Shown piece after piece: positions 9,375 through 17,190 of a stretch of DNA of 64,000 bases. Made by a program: the position numbers and the translations under genes. A model generated the notes under the pieces. That model ran no database searches, had not been told where the DNA came from, and saw nothing but the letters and a program-made list of their open reading frames with translations. Source of the stretch: CAZAFL01 sp964484465. Lineage in GTDB: Bacteria > Bacteroidota > Ignavibacteria > UBA10030 > SZUA-254. Every line of letters begins with the position of its first letter. Positions within the stretch are counted from its first letter, which is position 1. The DNA lies in the NCBI GenBank assembly GCA_964484465.1, contig CAZAFL010000006.1:1-64000 (forward strand), read 5' to 3'.

Positions 9375-9665
9375 TCATCGAAAAATAATATCTTTAACAA
9401 CTTCCTGATCCATCTCCTTGTTGATTTTCATAATAAGCGCGCTTTTCAGGAATACGAGCTCATTCCTCCATGCAGAACGTGTGACATGAATAAAAAGTTT
9501 TCCACTTTCGATTCGCTCTGCGCTGGACACGTTCGCAATCTGCGAACCAACGATGCGCGGCCATGCATTGAGGACTTCGTAGTTCTTGATTTTTTTTCCG
9601 AGGCCGAGCTCCTGAAGGACTGAGGCTATCCCTTTACTGATAATCTGGGGCTGCGACTGTTTCAT
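9375..9665 (-). CDS. DUF721 protein, DciA-like
   Basis: This 96-residue protein has the DUF721 pattern: a short helical N-terminus, then NAWPRIVGSQIANVS, a central IESGKLFIHVTRSAW strand segment and ELVFLKSALIMKIN. DUF721 includes DciA, a loader or recruiter for the replicative helicase DnaB in bacteria lacking DnaC or DnaI. The protein is a bare domain with no extension. ATG 9665 overlaps the recF stop as ATGA and has GGTGA four bases upstream, so it is preferred over an in-frame start at 9686 that would overlap recF further. Position between recF and gyrB at the origin supports a replication role. Helicase loading is inferred from the family. Confidence 0.85.
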   Translation of the reverse strand: MKQSQPQIISKGIASVLQELGLGKKIKNYEVLNAWPRIVGSQIANVSSAERIESGKLFIHVTRSAWRNELVFLKSALIMKINKEMDQEVVKDIIFR

Positions 9666-10810
9666 GAAGTCACCATCGATTTCCAATCCGCCACGGCACC
9701 GTTCTGGATAAAGAATTTCCTGTTGTGCTCGGTCGATAAAATTGCCGTATCGAATAACTGATGAGATGTCGAAGTAATGAATGTCTGACTAAGGTCGCGA
9801 ACAAACTGGAGAACTGTCTCGACGCGGTGCTCATCTAATTCGCTGAAAACATCATCGAGCAGGAGTATCGGCGTTTCATGACAACGGTCTTTCAAATAAA
9901 AAAACTCCGCGATTTTTAATGCGACAAGAAATGTCTTGTGCTGACCCTGGGAGGCAAATTTCCGCAATTCCAGGCCGTTTATTTTAAAAATGTACTCGTC
10001 GCGCTGAGGACCTATGAGTGTTGTTCCAAGCCTTCGCTCTTCGTACAGCTTTTCATTTCCCTCAAATCTCAGCAACTCAAGCAGTTCGTGCTCATCCGAT
10101 GCAGCAGATATTTTTACTGTCGGTCTATATTCGATTGTCGGGATCTCTTCTCGTCCGACAACATGCTCATAGGTCGAAGCGATAAAGGATTGGAACTCAT
10201 TTACAAACCTGTTCCGTTTTGCCATGATACGACTCCCGAAGGTTACGAGCTGTTCGTTCCACGGCTCGATCATCGTTGAACAATCTGTGCGAGTTGTTTT
10301 TGCTTCGAGAAGAATTTTATTCCTCTGTTTCAGTACGCGCCGGTATTCGAGGAGGTCCTGAAAATATGAAGCGCTCGATTGAGAGAGAAGCAGGTCGACA
10401 AATTTTCTTCTCTCCGCCGGTGAGCCGGTGGTAATCGGAGTATGTTCAGGCGAGCATACGACCACGGGAAATTTTCCGATAACTGAAGAAAGAGTGTCGA
10501 CACGTTTTCTATTGATGCTGAACGCTTTTTCACCCTGCGGTTCTGCGTACGCTACGCGCACACTGCATTCAATGCCTGAATCAAACACAAACGTTCCTGT
10601 TACTTCAAAGAGGGATTTGTTAAAGCTCAGGACGAGCGTGTCGCCGCCCGCATAGAAACTTTTTGTCAAGCAAAGGTAAGATATGGCTTCGATAACATTC
10701 GTCTTTCCCTGCCCGTTGTTGCCCAGGAGAATGTTTGTGCCGTCGCCAAATTCAAATGACGTATCGAAATGATTCCTAAAGTTTTGAAGCCCAAGAGTTG
10801 TGAGATACAT
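9662..10810 (-). CDS. recF: DNA replication and repair protein RecF
   Basis: The 382-residue SMC-like ATPase acts with RecO and RecR to load RecA at single-strand gaps and stalled forks. The Walker A motif is GNNGQGKTN at residues 30-38, just after the typical start MYLTTLGLQNFRNH. The ABC signature region reads FASQGQHKTFLVALK, and Walker B is PILLLDDVFSELDEHR. The length is typical. It starts 13 bases after dnaN, and its stop overlaps the DUF721 start by four bases, so translation of the two is probably coupled. The gene order is the ancestral dnaA-dnaN-recF-gyrB order. Confidence 0.97.
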   Translation of the reverse strand: MYLTTLGLQNFRNHFDTSFEFGDGTNILLGNNGQGKTNVIEAISYLCLTKSFYAGGDTLVLSFNKSLFEVTGTFVFDSGIECSVRVAYAEPQGEKAFSINRKRVDTLSSVIGKFPVVVCSPEHTPITTGSPAERRKFVDLLLSQSSASYFQDLLEYRRVLKQRNKILLEAKTTRTDCSTMIEPWNEQLVTFGSRIMAKRNRFVNEFQSFIASTYEHVVGREEIPTIEYRPTVKISAASDEHELLELLRFEGNEKLYEERRLGTTLIGPQRDEYIFKINGLELRKFASQGQHKTFLVALKIAEFFYLKDRCHETPILLLDDVFSELDEHRVETVLQFVRDLSQTFITSTSHQLFDTAILSTEHNRKFFIQNGAVADWKSMVTS

Positions 10811-10823
10811 GGACTCTCAGTGA

Positions 10824-11969
10824 TCAAGCATTCAAGCGAACGGGCATAACGAGCATCAGGAGATTTTCCCCGTCCTCCTGAGTCATCGGCATCACCGTGC
10901 AGGCGCGCGTTGGAGAACTGAGCATGAACACGACTTTATCCGTATCGATATGCGAAAGGATTTCAATAATGTAGGATGAGTTGAACCCTATCTCCATCGG
11001 TTCAGATGCATACTCACATGTGAGGGTTTCCCTCGCTTCGCTCCCGAAGTCGATGTCTTCCGCTGAGACAGTCACTGTATTTTTCTTCAATGAAAGCCGC
11101 ACCTGGTGAGTTGTGGAACTCGCGTACAACGCGGTTCGCTTGACGGCTTTGAGTAACTGGTCTTTACTCACGACCAGCTTCTTTTCGTTGTCGAGCGGAA
11201 TGACGCTATCATAGTTGGGATATTTTTCTTCTATCATGCGCGAGATGAGGGTCGTGTTCCCCATCGAGAACATCGCGTGGGTCTCGTTGAAGGAAATCGT
11301 ACTCTCAACATCTTCGCTGGAACGCAATAAAATACCCATTGCTTTAGCGGGGATAATAACATCTTTTTCTACATTGCCTGATGTAAACTTTGAATTCTCT
11401 AATTTCACCAGACGGTGCCCATCGGTTGCGACTGCACGAATCGTATTTTTCTTGATCTGAAAATATATTCCCATCATTGCCGGACGAAGCTCGTCGGAAC
11501 TAACAGCAAATGATGTTTTATTGACGAGTCGCGACAGTGTAGTATTATCAATTTTCAATTCTTCATGTCCTTTGAAGGCTGGAATAGTAGGATAATTCTC
11601 GCTCGGTTCACCAGAAAGTTTATACTCTCCAGAAAAATTGTCCTCTTTGTTTTCCGCTTGCTTTTCTGCTTGCATCGATATTTTGTTACTACCTAAATCT
11701 CCGTCGAACACGAGTTCCATCTTTTCCAGTGAGCGGACTGTTTCAAATAATCGTTTTGCCGGCACTGCCATCTTTCCGTCCGAGGAACCTTTCACCTTGA
11801 GGTTGACAGACATTGAAATCTCCAGATCTGTCGCAGTGATGGTTAAGTTGTTGCCGTGTAAATCGAGCAGGACATTTTCAAGAATAGGAAGTGTTGATTT
11901 GGGCGGAATGACTCCACTGATTCCACCAAAAACCTTCTGTAATTCGTCGCTTTGAACCGAAAATTTCAT
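10824..11969 (-). CDS. dnaN: DNA polymerase III beta sliding clamp
   Basis: The 381-residue protein matches DnaN, the dimeric ring clamp that tethers the replicative polymerase to DNA and recruits other repair and replication proteins. It begins MKFSVQSDELQKVFGGISGVIPPKSTLPILENV and ends with MLVMPVRL, the segment forming the peptide-binding cleft. Three clamp domains are spanned by the usual motifs, including ATDGHRL in the middle domain. A strong ribosome site (AAGGAGAAT) precedes ATG 11969. Unlike in many genomes, 510 bases separate it from dnaA, so it probably has its own promoter. Confidence 0.97.
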   Translation of the reverse strand: MKFSVQSDELQKVFGGISGVIPPKSTLPILENVLLDLHGNNLTITATDLEISMSVNLKVKGSSDGKMAVPAKRLFETVRSLEKMELVFDGDLGSNKISMQAEKQAENKEDNFSGEYKLSGEPSENYPTIPAFKGHEELKIDNTTLSRLVNKTSFAVSSDELRPAMMGIYFQIKKNTIRAVATDGHRLVKLENSKFTSGNVEKDVIIPAKAMGILLRSSEDVESTISFNETHAMFSMGNTTLISRMIEEKYPNYDSVIPLDNEKKLVVSKDQLLKAVKRTALYASSTTHQVRLSLKKNTVTVSAEDIDFGSEARETLTCEYASEPMEIGFNSSYIIEILSHIDTDKVVFMLSSPTRACTVMPMTQEDGENLLMLVMPVRLNA

Positions 11970-12479
11970 GGTATTCTCCTTAGAAATAAGGTTGCTTGGG
12001 CAAGCTTACGATGCTTAAATTTACTTATTTTTTCCGTCATTTTCAATGTTCTTTGCCGTTTTTATTAATATTTTTATTGATTGTTTGACCCGTGTTGGCT
12101 ACTGTTTGTGTTGGCTCATCGTTGAAGTTTTTGTGAGTGTACCTTTCTCCACGGACTCCAATTATATAATATATATTTTAGAATAAAGTACTAATTATAT
12201 TAATATACTCTGTTGAAATGTTTACATCTTCAAGAAATAATGATTCCGGTAGAAGATGAAGCATATGCGAACATTCAGAATGTTGAAAACATCAATACTA
12301 AATAACATGGATTAACAGGGCAAACAGAAAAAGGTTTTTGAATATATGACAAGTGAAGATTTCGACATTGTAGAAACACAAAGAAACATTTTTTACACAC
12401 AGTTATGAACACTGACATAGGAAAAGTAGAAATGCCCGGCATTTTCACCGGGCATTCTCTTGTTACGCTTACATATTTG
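11970..12479. other. dnaA-dnaN spacer, AT-rich, possible second origin element
   Basis: No gene is seen in these 510 bases. A nearly pure A/T tract spans about 12160-12219. Two tandem sequences one mismatch from the DnaA box TTATNCACA follow: TTTTACACA at 12391-12399 and TTATGAACA at 12403-12411. The dnaA-proximal end holds a hairpin (12432-12455). The spacer must also carry the dnaN promoter. Bipartite origins flanking dnaA are known in Bacillus and Helicobacter; that this is one is inference. Confidence 0.4.
12432..12455 (-). terminator. Hairpin downstream of dnaA
   Basis: ATGCCCGG (12432-12439) and CCGGGCAT (12448-12455) form a perfect eight-base stem with an eight-base loop, 25 bases beyond the dnaA stop. 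In the dnaA direction it is followed by TTCTACTTTTC, only a weak U-tract. It probably terminates dnaA and would separate dnaA from dnaN transcription. Confidence 0.6.
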
Positions 12480-13964
12480 TCAACGCATACTGAGTTCGAG
12501 CTTGGATTTTAACTGCAGTATAACATTTCTTTGTCGTGGATCCGTCTTCATGCAATCTTCTATCGTTTGATAGGCATGAATAACGGTGCTGTGGTCACGT
12601 CCCCCAAAGTGAAGTCCGATAGTTTTCAGCGAAGAATTTGTCAGTTCCTTCGCAAGATACATTGCTATTTGGCGCGCATTGACAATTTCCTGCTTTCGCG
12701 TCTTTGCACGTAAAAGATCTTCAGGAATATTAAGATGGTCGCACACCGTGCGTTGAATTTCCTCGATGGTAACGTGAGTATGAACTTCGCCGATGACCGA
12801 CCGTACCACATCTTTTGCAAGATCGAGGTCTATTTTTCTGTTTTCAAGCGACGCCCGGGCAAGCAGGCTTATTAAACAACCTTCCAATTCCCGGATGTTT
12901 GAAGTAACGTTCGCGGCTATGAATTCAACAATTTCCTGATGAAGGTCGAAACCATCGTCCCTGCTTTTCTTGTGAAGAATAGCAATACGCGTTTCAAGGT
13001 CCGGCGGCTGAATATCAGCTGTTAGTCCCCACTGAAATCGGGAAATGAGGCGTTCATTCAGTCCTTTTAATTCCTTCGGAGGTTTGTCGGTCGAAAGAAC
13101 AATCTGTTTCCCCAATTGATGAAGGGCATTAAATGTGTGGAAGAAGATATCCTGCGTTTTCTCTTTGCCGGCGAGGAACTGTATATCGTCGACGATCAGC
13201 ACATCCACGCTCCGGTAATAATTTGAAAAGTCCGCAACGCTGTCCTTCTGAATAGCTTCAACAAAGTCCACCGTGAACTTTTCACTTGAGATATACAATA
13301 CACGTTGAGTTCGTCCGGTCTGGATAAGCCGGTTCCCGATAGCATGGACGAGGTGCGTTTTTCCCAGACCGACGCCCCCATAAATGACCAACGGGTTGAA
13401 TGACGTTCCTCCGGGATTGTTTGCAACTGCAAGAGCAGCAGCTCTTGCAAACTGATTGCTTTCGCCTTTGATGTAGTTTTCGAACGTGTACCGCGCGTTG
13501 AGCGATGGATTAATCCGTGCGCCGGGTTGTTGAAGTTGAAGATGTGGCTGATGAAGTTCGGTGGTCGCTGTGACCAACTCTGAGGTGATGCTTAAGGGTG
13601 AAACGTGATCCGGATTATAAAGGTCGTTTTCCAATCCGGGTGAAACTAATTCTTGCTCTTCGGATGCAATAACGCAACCGACGGTTATTTCAGTACCGGC
13701 GGTTTGAGTGAGCGCCTCATTCAGCAATGAGTAATAATGTTCTTCGAGCCAGTCACCGAAAAATTGGCTTGGTACCTGAATGACAAAATTTTTGCCCTCT
13801 TTTCGGATCGGAATGATGGGCTCGAACCAGGTTTTGAAACTCTGGCTGTTAATCCGCTCCCTGATGATGGCAAGGGATTTGGTCCAGGTCTCGGTGAATT
13901 CAATATCTGAAGATTGGGGTTTTTGTGCAATTGTTATATCAATTTCAGGGCTATTCTGTTCCAT
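12480..13964 (-). CDS. dnaA: Chromosomal replication initiator protein DnaA
   Basis: The 494-residue protein is the AAA+ initiator that binds DnaA boxes and melts the origin. The N-terminal domain I spans about 25-100 and is followed by a variable linker rich in Gln, His and Pro (about 110-160). The AAA+ core has Walker A GGVGLGKTH near residue 200 and Walker B VLIVDDIQFLAGKE near 255. Domain IV ends with the signature GGRDHSTVIHA near 457, which reads the DnaA box. About 25 N-terminal residues before domain I are an extension compared with short DnaA forms. The start is ATG at 13964. It is transcribed away from the oriC candidate and diverges from rpmH. Confidence 0.97.
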   Translation of the reverse strand: MEQNSPEIDITIAQKPQSSDIEFTETWTKSLAIIRERINSQSFKTWFEPIIPIRKEGKNFVIQVPSQFFGDWLEEHYYSLLNEALTQTAGTEITVGCVIASEEQELVSPGLENDLYNPDHVSPLSITSELVTATTELHQPHLQLQQPGARINPSLNARYTFENYIKGESNQFARAAALAVANNPGGTSFNPLVIYGGVGLGKTHLVHAIGNRLIQTGRTQRVLYISSEKFTVDFVEAIQKDSVADFSNYYRSVDVLIVDDIQFLAGKEKTQDIFFHTFNALHQLGKQIVLSTDKPPKELKGLNERLISRFQWGLTADIQPPDLETRIAILHKKSRDDGFDLHQEIVEFIAANVTSNIRELEGCLISLLARASLENRKIDLDLAKDVVRSVIGEVHTHVTIEEIQRTVCDHLNIPEDLLRAKTRKQEIVNARQIAMYLAKELTNSSLKTIGLHFGGRDHSTVIHAYQTIEDCMKTDPRQRNVILQLKSKLELSMR

Positions 13965-14442
13965 GGTTCTTATTGCGGTGAAAAATCGTTGTTAGAAACA
14001 AACAGTTGTCAACAATTAGTTAACAGAATTATTAACAACATAAATTAATATTGATATCTTTATTAAGGGTACTTTCCTGTCCAGTTATCAGCATTCCTGC
14101 GGATAAATTCAACGTATCCGTCAGAGAAGAATGAAGTATTTGAAAATTATATTAGCCTGCTGTTTTATCATTTGGGTTTGCACACACAGAAGCAAAAAGG
14201 GGCTCGAAAAGTTATTCACATGTTACGCACAAGCAAAGATGGGCACTTCTTGGCAGTATTATACGAAGAACTAAATGTCATAGCAAGGAAAAAATTTTGT
14301 TTTTTTTCTTCAGGTTTGTTTTTCTGGCACAATCTTTTTATATTGAAAAAATTTTGGAGGATGATAATTATAATATCAGGGAATTTCTGGACATTCTCTG
14401 TTATTTTCTCCCAGTGAATGACCAAAACGGAGTGAACTATTC
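13965..14442. other. oriC: oriC candidate between dnaA and rpmH
   Basis: This 478-base gene-free spacer separates divergent dnaA and rpmH, the ancestral position of oriC. It holds a perfect DnaA box TTATTCACA (14212-14220), a one-mismatch box on the other strand (14098-14106, reading TTATCCGCA), TTATTAACA at 14029-14037 and TTATCAGCA at 14085-14093. An A/T-rich stretch at about 14022-14066 could be the unwinding element. A/T-rich sequence at about 14280-14375, with TATAAT at 14369-14374, may hold the rpmH promoter. All replication genes lie to the left on minus and the ribosome and tRNA-modification genes to the right on plus, as expected for leading-strand orientation. Confidence 0.8.
14212..14220 (+). 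promoter_or_regulatory. Perfect DnaA box
   Basis: TTATTCACA matches the consensus TTATNCACA exactly. It lies inside the oriC candidate with weaker boxes at 14029-14037, 14085-14093 and 14098-14106. Confidence 0.7.
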
Positions 14443-14589
14443 ATGAAAAGAACATTTCAGCCGAGTCTGACAAAGAGAAAAAATAAACACGGATTTCGTG
14501 AGCGCATGAAGTCGAAAGACGGACGCAAGGTGCTGGCCCGACGACGAGCCAAAGGGAGATGGAAACTGACCGTCAGCGATGAGCGCTGA
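14443..14589 (+). CDS. rpmH: 50S ribosomal protein L34
   Basis: A 48-residue, strongly basic protein starts at ATG 14443: MKRTFQPSLTKRKNKHGFRE, continuing RMKSKDGRKVLARRRAKGRW. This is the near-invariant L34 sequence, a component of the large ribosomal subunit. Its last ten residues (KLTVSDER preceded by RW) extend slightly beyond the usual end. The upstream ACGGAGTGAAC supplies a ribosome site. It is the first gene rightward of oriC and precedes rnpA, the canonical pairing. Confidence 0.97.
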   Translation: MKRTFQPSLTKRKNKHGFRERMKSKDGRKVLARRRAKGRWKLTVSDER

Positions 14590-14612
14590 CCGGCTGCACA
14601 ATTTTGGTGTGT

Positions 14613-15014
14613 GTGCGCTACACTCTCCAAAAATCTGAAATTGTAAGGGGACTACACAATTTTCAGGAAATTTTCAGCAAGGGTAAGAAATTTGAAGGTA
14701 ATCTTCTCACCTGTTTTGTAATAGCAAATCCTTCCGCAGACCCTCTGGTTGAGCCAAAAGTAAAAGTCGGATTTGCTGTGAAACGCAATGTCAGGAAAGC
14801 CGTTGACAGAAATCGCATAAAAAGACAAATGCGGGAATCGTACCGTTTGAACAAAGAGCTCATTCTCAGCCGCATGACTGACAGTTCTTCGACAATATCC
14901 ATGGTTTTCTTGTATTCGCCGAAACAATATGTACCGCACGACCTTCCAACTTCATCCTTGGTCGCGAACGACATGAAGTCCATTCTAACATTGGTAGCTC
15001 AAACAGTGTCATGA
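14613..15014 (+). CDS. rnpA: Ribonuclease P protein component
   Basis: The roughly 133-residue basic protein is the protein subunit of RNase P, which with the M1 RNA trims tRNA 5' leaders. The hallmark RNR motif is in KRNVRKAVDRNRIKRQMRES, preceded by KVKVGFAVKR. The start is uncertain: no ATG is available, so a GTG at 14613 giving MRYTLQKSEI is favoured because it fits family starts, while TTG 14604 and GTG 14607 are in frame. No clear Shine-Dalgarno helps the choice. The stop overlaps the yidD start by four bases (ATGA). The gap after rpmH is short, so the genes are probably one transcript. Confidence 0.92.
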   Translation: MRYTLQKSEIVRGLHNFQEIFSKGKKFEGNLLTCFVIANPSADPLVEPKVKVGFAVKRNVRKAVDRNRIKRQMRESYRLNKELILSRMTDSSSTISMVFLYSPKQYVPHDLPTSSLVANDMKSILTLVAQTVS

Positions 15015-15223
15015 TCCTTTTGGTAGGTTTTGCAATTCGATTATATCAGTTCGTGATTTCTCCCTTCCTGCCTGCAAATACCTGTCGGTTCTACCCTACA
15101 TGTTCATCCTATACCCTTGAGGCGGTGGAGCGTTACGGTTCGGTGAAGGGGTTATACCTTGGTGTTAAACGAATCTTGCGCTGTCACCCCCTACATGGAG
15201 GTGGGTACGACCCGGTTCCGTAA
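15011..15223 (+). CDS. yidD: Membrane protein insertion efficiency factor YidD
   Basis: This 70-residue protein matches the YidD family: an N-terminal amphipathic or hydrophobic helix (ILLVGFAIRLYQFVISPFLP), then CRFYPTCSSYTLEAV with its two cysteines, and a third in ILRCHPLHGGGYDPVP. YidD assists YidC and Sec in inserting inner-membrane proteins and sits on the cytoplasmic membrane face. It is coupled to rnpA by an ATGA overlap and lies 46 bases before yidC, the conserved arrangement. Confidence 0.96.
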   Translation: MILLVGFAIRLYQFVISPFLPANTCRFYPTCSSYTLEAVERYGSVKGLYLGVKRILRCHPLHGGGYDPVP

Positions 15224-15269
15224 ATATTTATGTTATCCAGTATTTTAAACCAAGAAACATGAGGAAATA

Positions 15270-17051
15270 ATGGATCGCAACACGATCATAGGCTTCGTTC
15301 TTATAGGAATAGTATTAATGGTCTGGATGTGGATGAATGCGCCGCAGCCCGAAAAACCTCTTCTGACTTCAGATTCAACGCACGTCAAAAAAACTGCGAT
15401 GGATAGTATCACAACAAATACGCCCGCTTCGAAAGTTAACATCCAGCCGCCGGATACTCTTGGTAAATACTTTTCTTCTCTGAATCGTGGTGAAGAAAAG
15501 CGGTTTATTGTCGAAACAGATAATTATCGTGCTACAATCTCCACGAGAGGAGGCACAATTCGGGTTTGGGAATTGAAGAAGTACAAAACATGGGATCAGT
15601 ATCCTGTGAATCTTGTAAGTGATGAAAAAGAAGGAGATTGCAGCCTCCTTTTTTCAACTTCTGACGGGAAGCTTGTCGATACAAAAAATTTATATTTCAC
15701 CACTACGCTGCAGGATGGCAAAACTATTAAGCTCGATTCACAGGATACTTTACGCGTCGACCTGGTTCTGAATGTATCGGATCAGAGCCGCATTATTAAA
15801 ACCCTGATTTTCTCTTACGGAAAATATTCGTTCGATATTGTGTACCGGTTTGAAGGGATGGAGAACATTATTGCGAATTATGAATATCAGGTCGTGTGGG
15901 AGACCGGACTCCGGTATGCAGAGCGAAACAGCATTGATGAATCAAACGCGGCGATGGCAGCCGCACTGGCGGGGGGAGAATTTACGGAGATTGATGCTAA
16001 GAACTTCAATGAGACAACGAAACAAAATATTTCCGGTCGCGTCAATTGGGTTGCGACGAGAAACAAATACTTTGCAGCAGCAATCATTCCGGAGCAAAGT
16101 GAAAGCCAGGGTGCTTACCTTGAAGGGACCCGCGTTCCTGAACCCGATCATGGTGCAAAGGAGAATTACAGTCTTGCTCTTAAAATGCCTTTTCTTGGAA
16201 AGTCATCTGAAACAGCCCGGTTTACCATGTTTCTCGGTCCCCTTGACTTCGATGTTGTGAACAGTTATAAAGTCGGACTCGACCAGATAATGAGCCTGGG
16301 TGCAGCCTGGATTATTCGACCGATTTCAGAACATGTCATGATTCCCCTGTTCCAGTTTCTCCGGATGTTCATTCCGAATTATGGTGTCGTGATTATTGTC
16401 TTTTCAATCATCATCAAAATCGTGTTGTATCCTCTAACGAAGAGCAGTATGAAATCAATGCGGAACATGCAAGCTCTTCAGCCGATGATGAATGAAATAC
16501 GAGAAAAGCATAAGGACGATCCGCAGAAAATGAATCAACAGATCATGAGACTTTATAAAGAGTATGGGATAAATCCTGCCGGCGGATGTTTGCCATTATT
16601 ACTTCAGCTTCCGATTTTATACGCACTCTGGGCAGTTTTCCGTTCTACAATCGATCTTCGGCAGGCATCGTTTATCTGGTGGATTCACGACCTCTCTATT
16701 CCTGATATGATTGTCAAGCTTCCCCTCCGCCTCCCGCTTTTCAACATTGATGAAATAAGCGGATTGGCTCTGCTGATGGGTGTCACGATGTTTGTCCAGC
16801 AAAAAATGTCCGTCAAAGATCCCCGTCAAAAGGCAATGGTTTGGTTAATGCCAATCATGATGACGCTATTATTCAATAGTTTCCCCTCTGGGCTAAATCT
16901 TTATTATTTCGTTTTTAATCTCCTCTCCATCGGCCAGCAAACATGGTTTAACAAGCAGCATAAAGACGAACCGCTGAGGAAAGTTGAGGAGAAGAAACAG
17001 GGCGGAGGAATCATGGCACGTCTCTCGAAGAATGTCCCGAAGATGAAGTAA
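15270..17051 (+). CDS. yidC: Membrane protein insertase YidC
   Basis: The 593-residue YidC/Oxa1 insertase integrates membrane proteins alone or with SecYEG. The N-terminal transmembrane helix is IGFVLIGIVLMVWMWM, followed by a large periplasmic domain (about 60-350) as in Gram-negative YidC. The conserved C-terminal membrane domain begins near IRPISEHVMIPLFQFL and includes MQALQPMMNEIREKHKDD, the cytoplasmic hairpin, and GGCLPLLLQLPILYALW. The tail is basic (KKQGGGIMARLSKNVPKMK), suiting ribosome contact. GAGGAAATA precedes the ATG. A strong terminator follows at 17079, so the rpmH-to-yidC unit probably ends here. Confidence 0.97.
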   Translation: MDRNTIIGFVLIGIVLMVWMWMNAPQPEKPLLTSDSTHVKKTAMDSITTNTPASKVNIQPPDTLGKYFSSLNRGEEKRFIVETDNYRATISTRGGTIRVWELKKYKTWDQYPVNLVSDEKEGDCSLLFSTSDGKLVDTKNLYFTTTLQDGKTIKLDSQDTLRVDLVLNVSDQSRIIKTLIFSYGKYSFDIVYRFEGMENIIANYEYQVVWETGLRYAERNSIDESNAAMAAALAGGEFTEIDAKNFNETTKQNISGRVNWVATRNKYFAAAIIPEQSESQGAYLEGTRVPEPDHGAKENYSLALKMPFLGKSSETARFTMFLGPLDFDVVNSYKVGLDQIMSLGAAWIIRPISEHVMIPLFQFLRMFIPNYGVVIIVFSIIIKIVLYPLTKSSMKSMRNMQALQPMMNEIREKHKDDPQKMNQQIMRLYKEYGINPAGGCLPLLLQLPILYALWAVFRSTIDLRQASFIWWIHDLSIPDMIVKLPLRLPLFNIDEISGLALLMGVTMFVQQKMSVKDPRQKAMVWLMPIMMTLLFNSFPSGLNLYYFVFNLLSIGQQTWFNKQHKDEPLRKVEEKKQGGGIMARLSKNVPKMK

Positions 17052-17078
17052 TCGGAACATCACTCTTGATTGTGTAAC

Positions 17079-17104
17079 AACCCGGCCTGGCACCGGGTTT
17101 TTTT
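17079..17104 (+). terminator. Rho-independent terminator after yidC
   Basis: AACCCGG (17079-17085) pairs with CCGGGTT (17093-17099), with a seven-base loop, and an uninterrupted T run continues to 17104. It separates the rpmH-rnpA-yidD-yidC unit from mnmE. Confidence 0.9.
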
Positions 17105-17190
17105 ATTAAATAGCGTATCTTGCTCTTGCAAGGATTGTTTTTCACCTCAAAGTTTTCTAAATTCAATTCGGTTCCCACGAAGTTCTAAGA

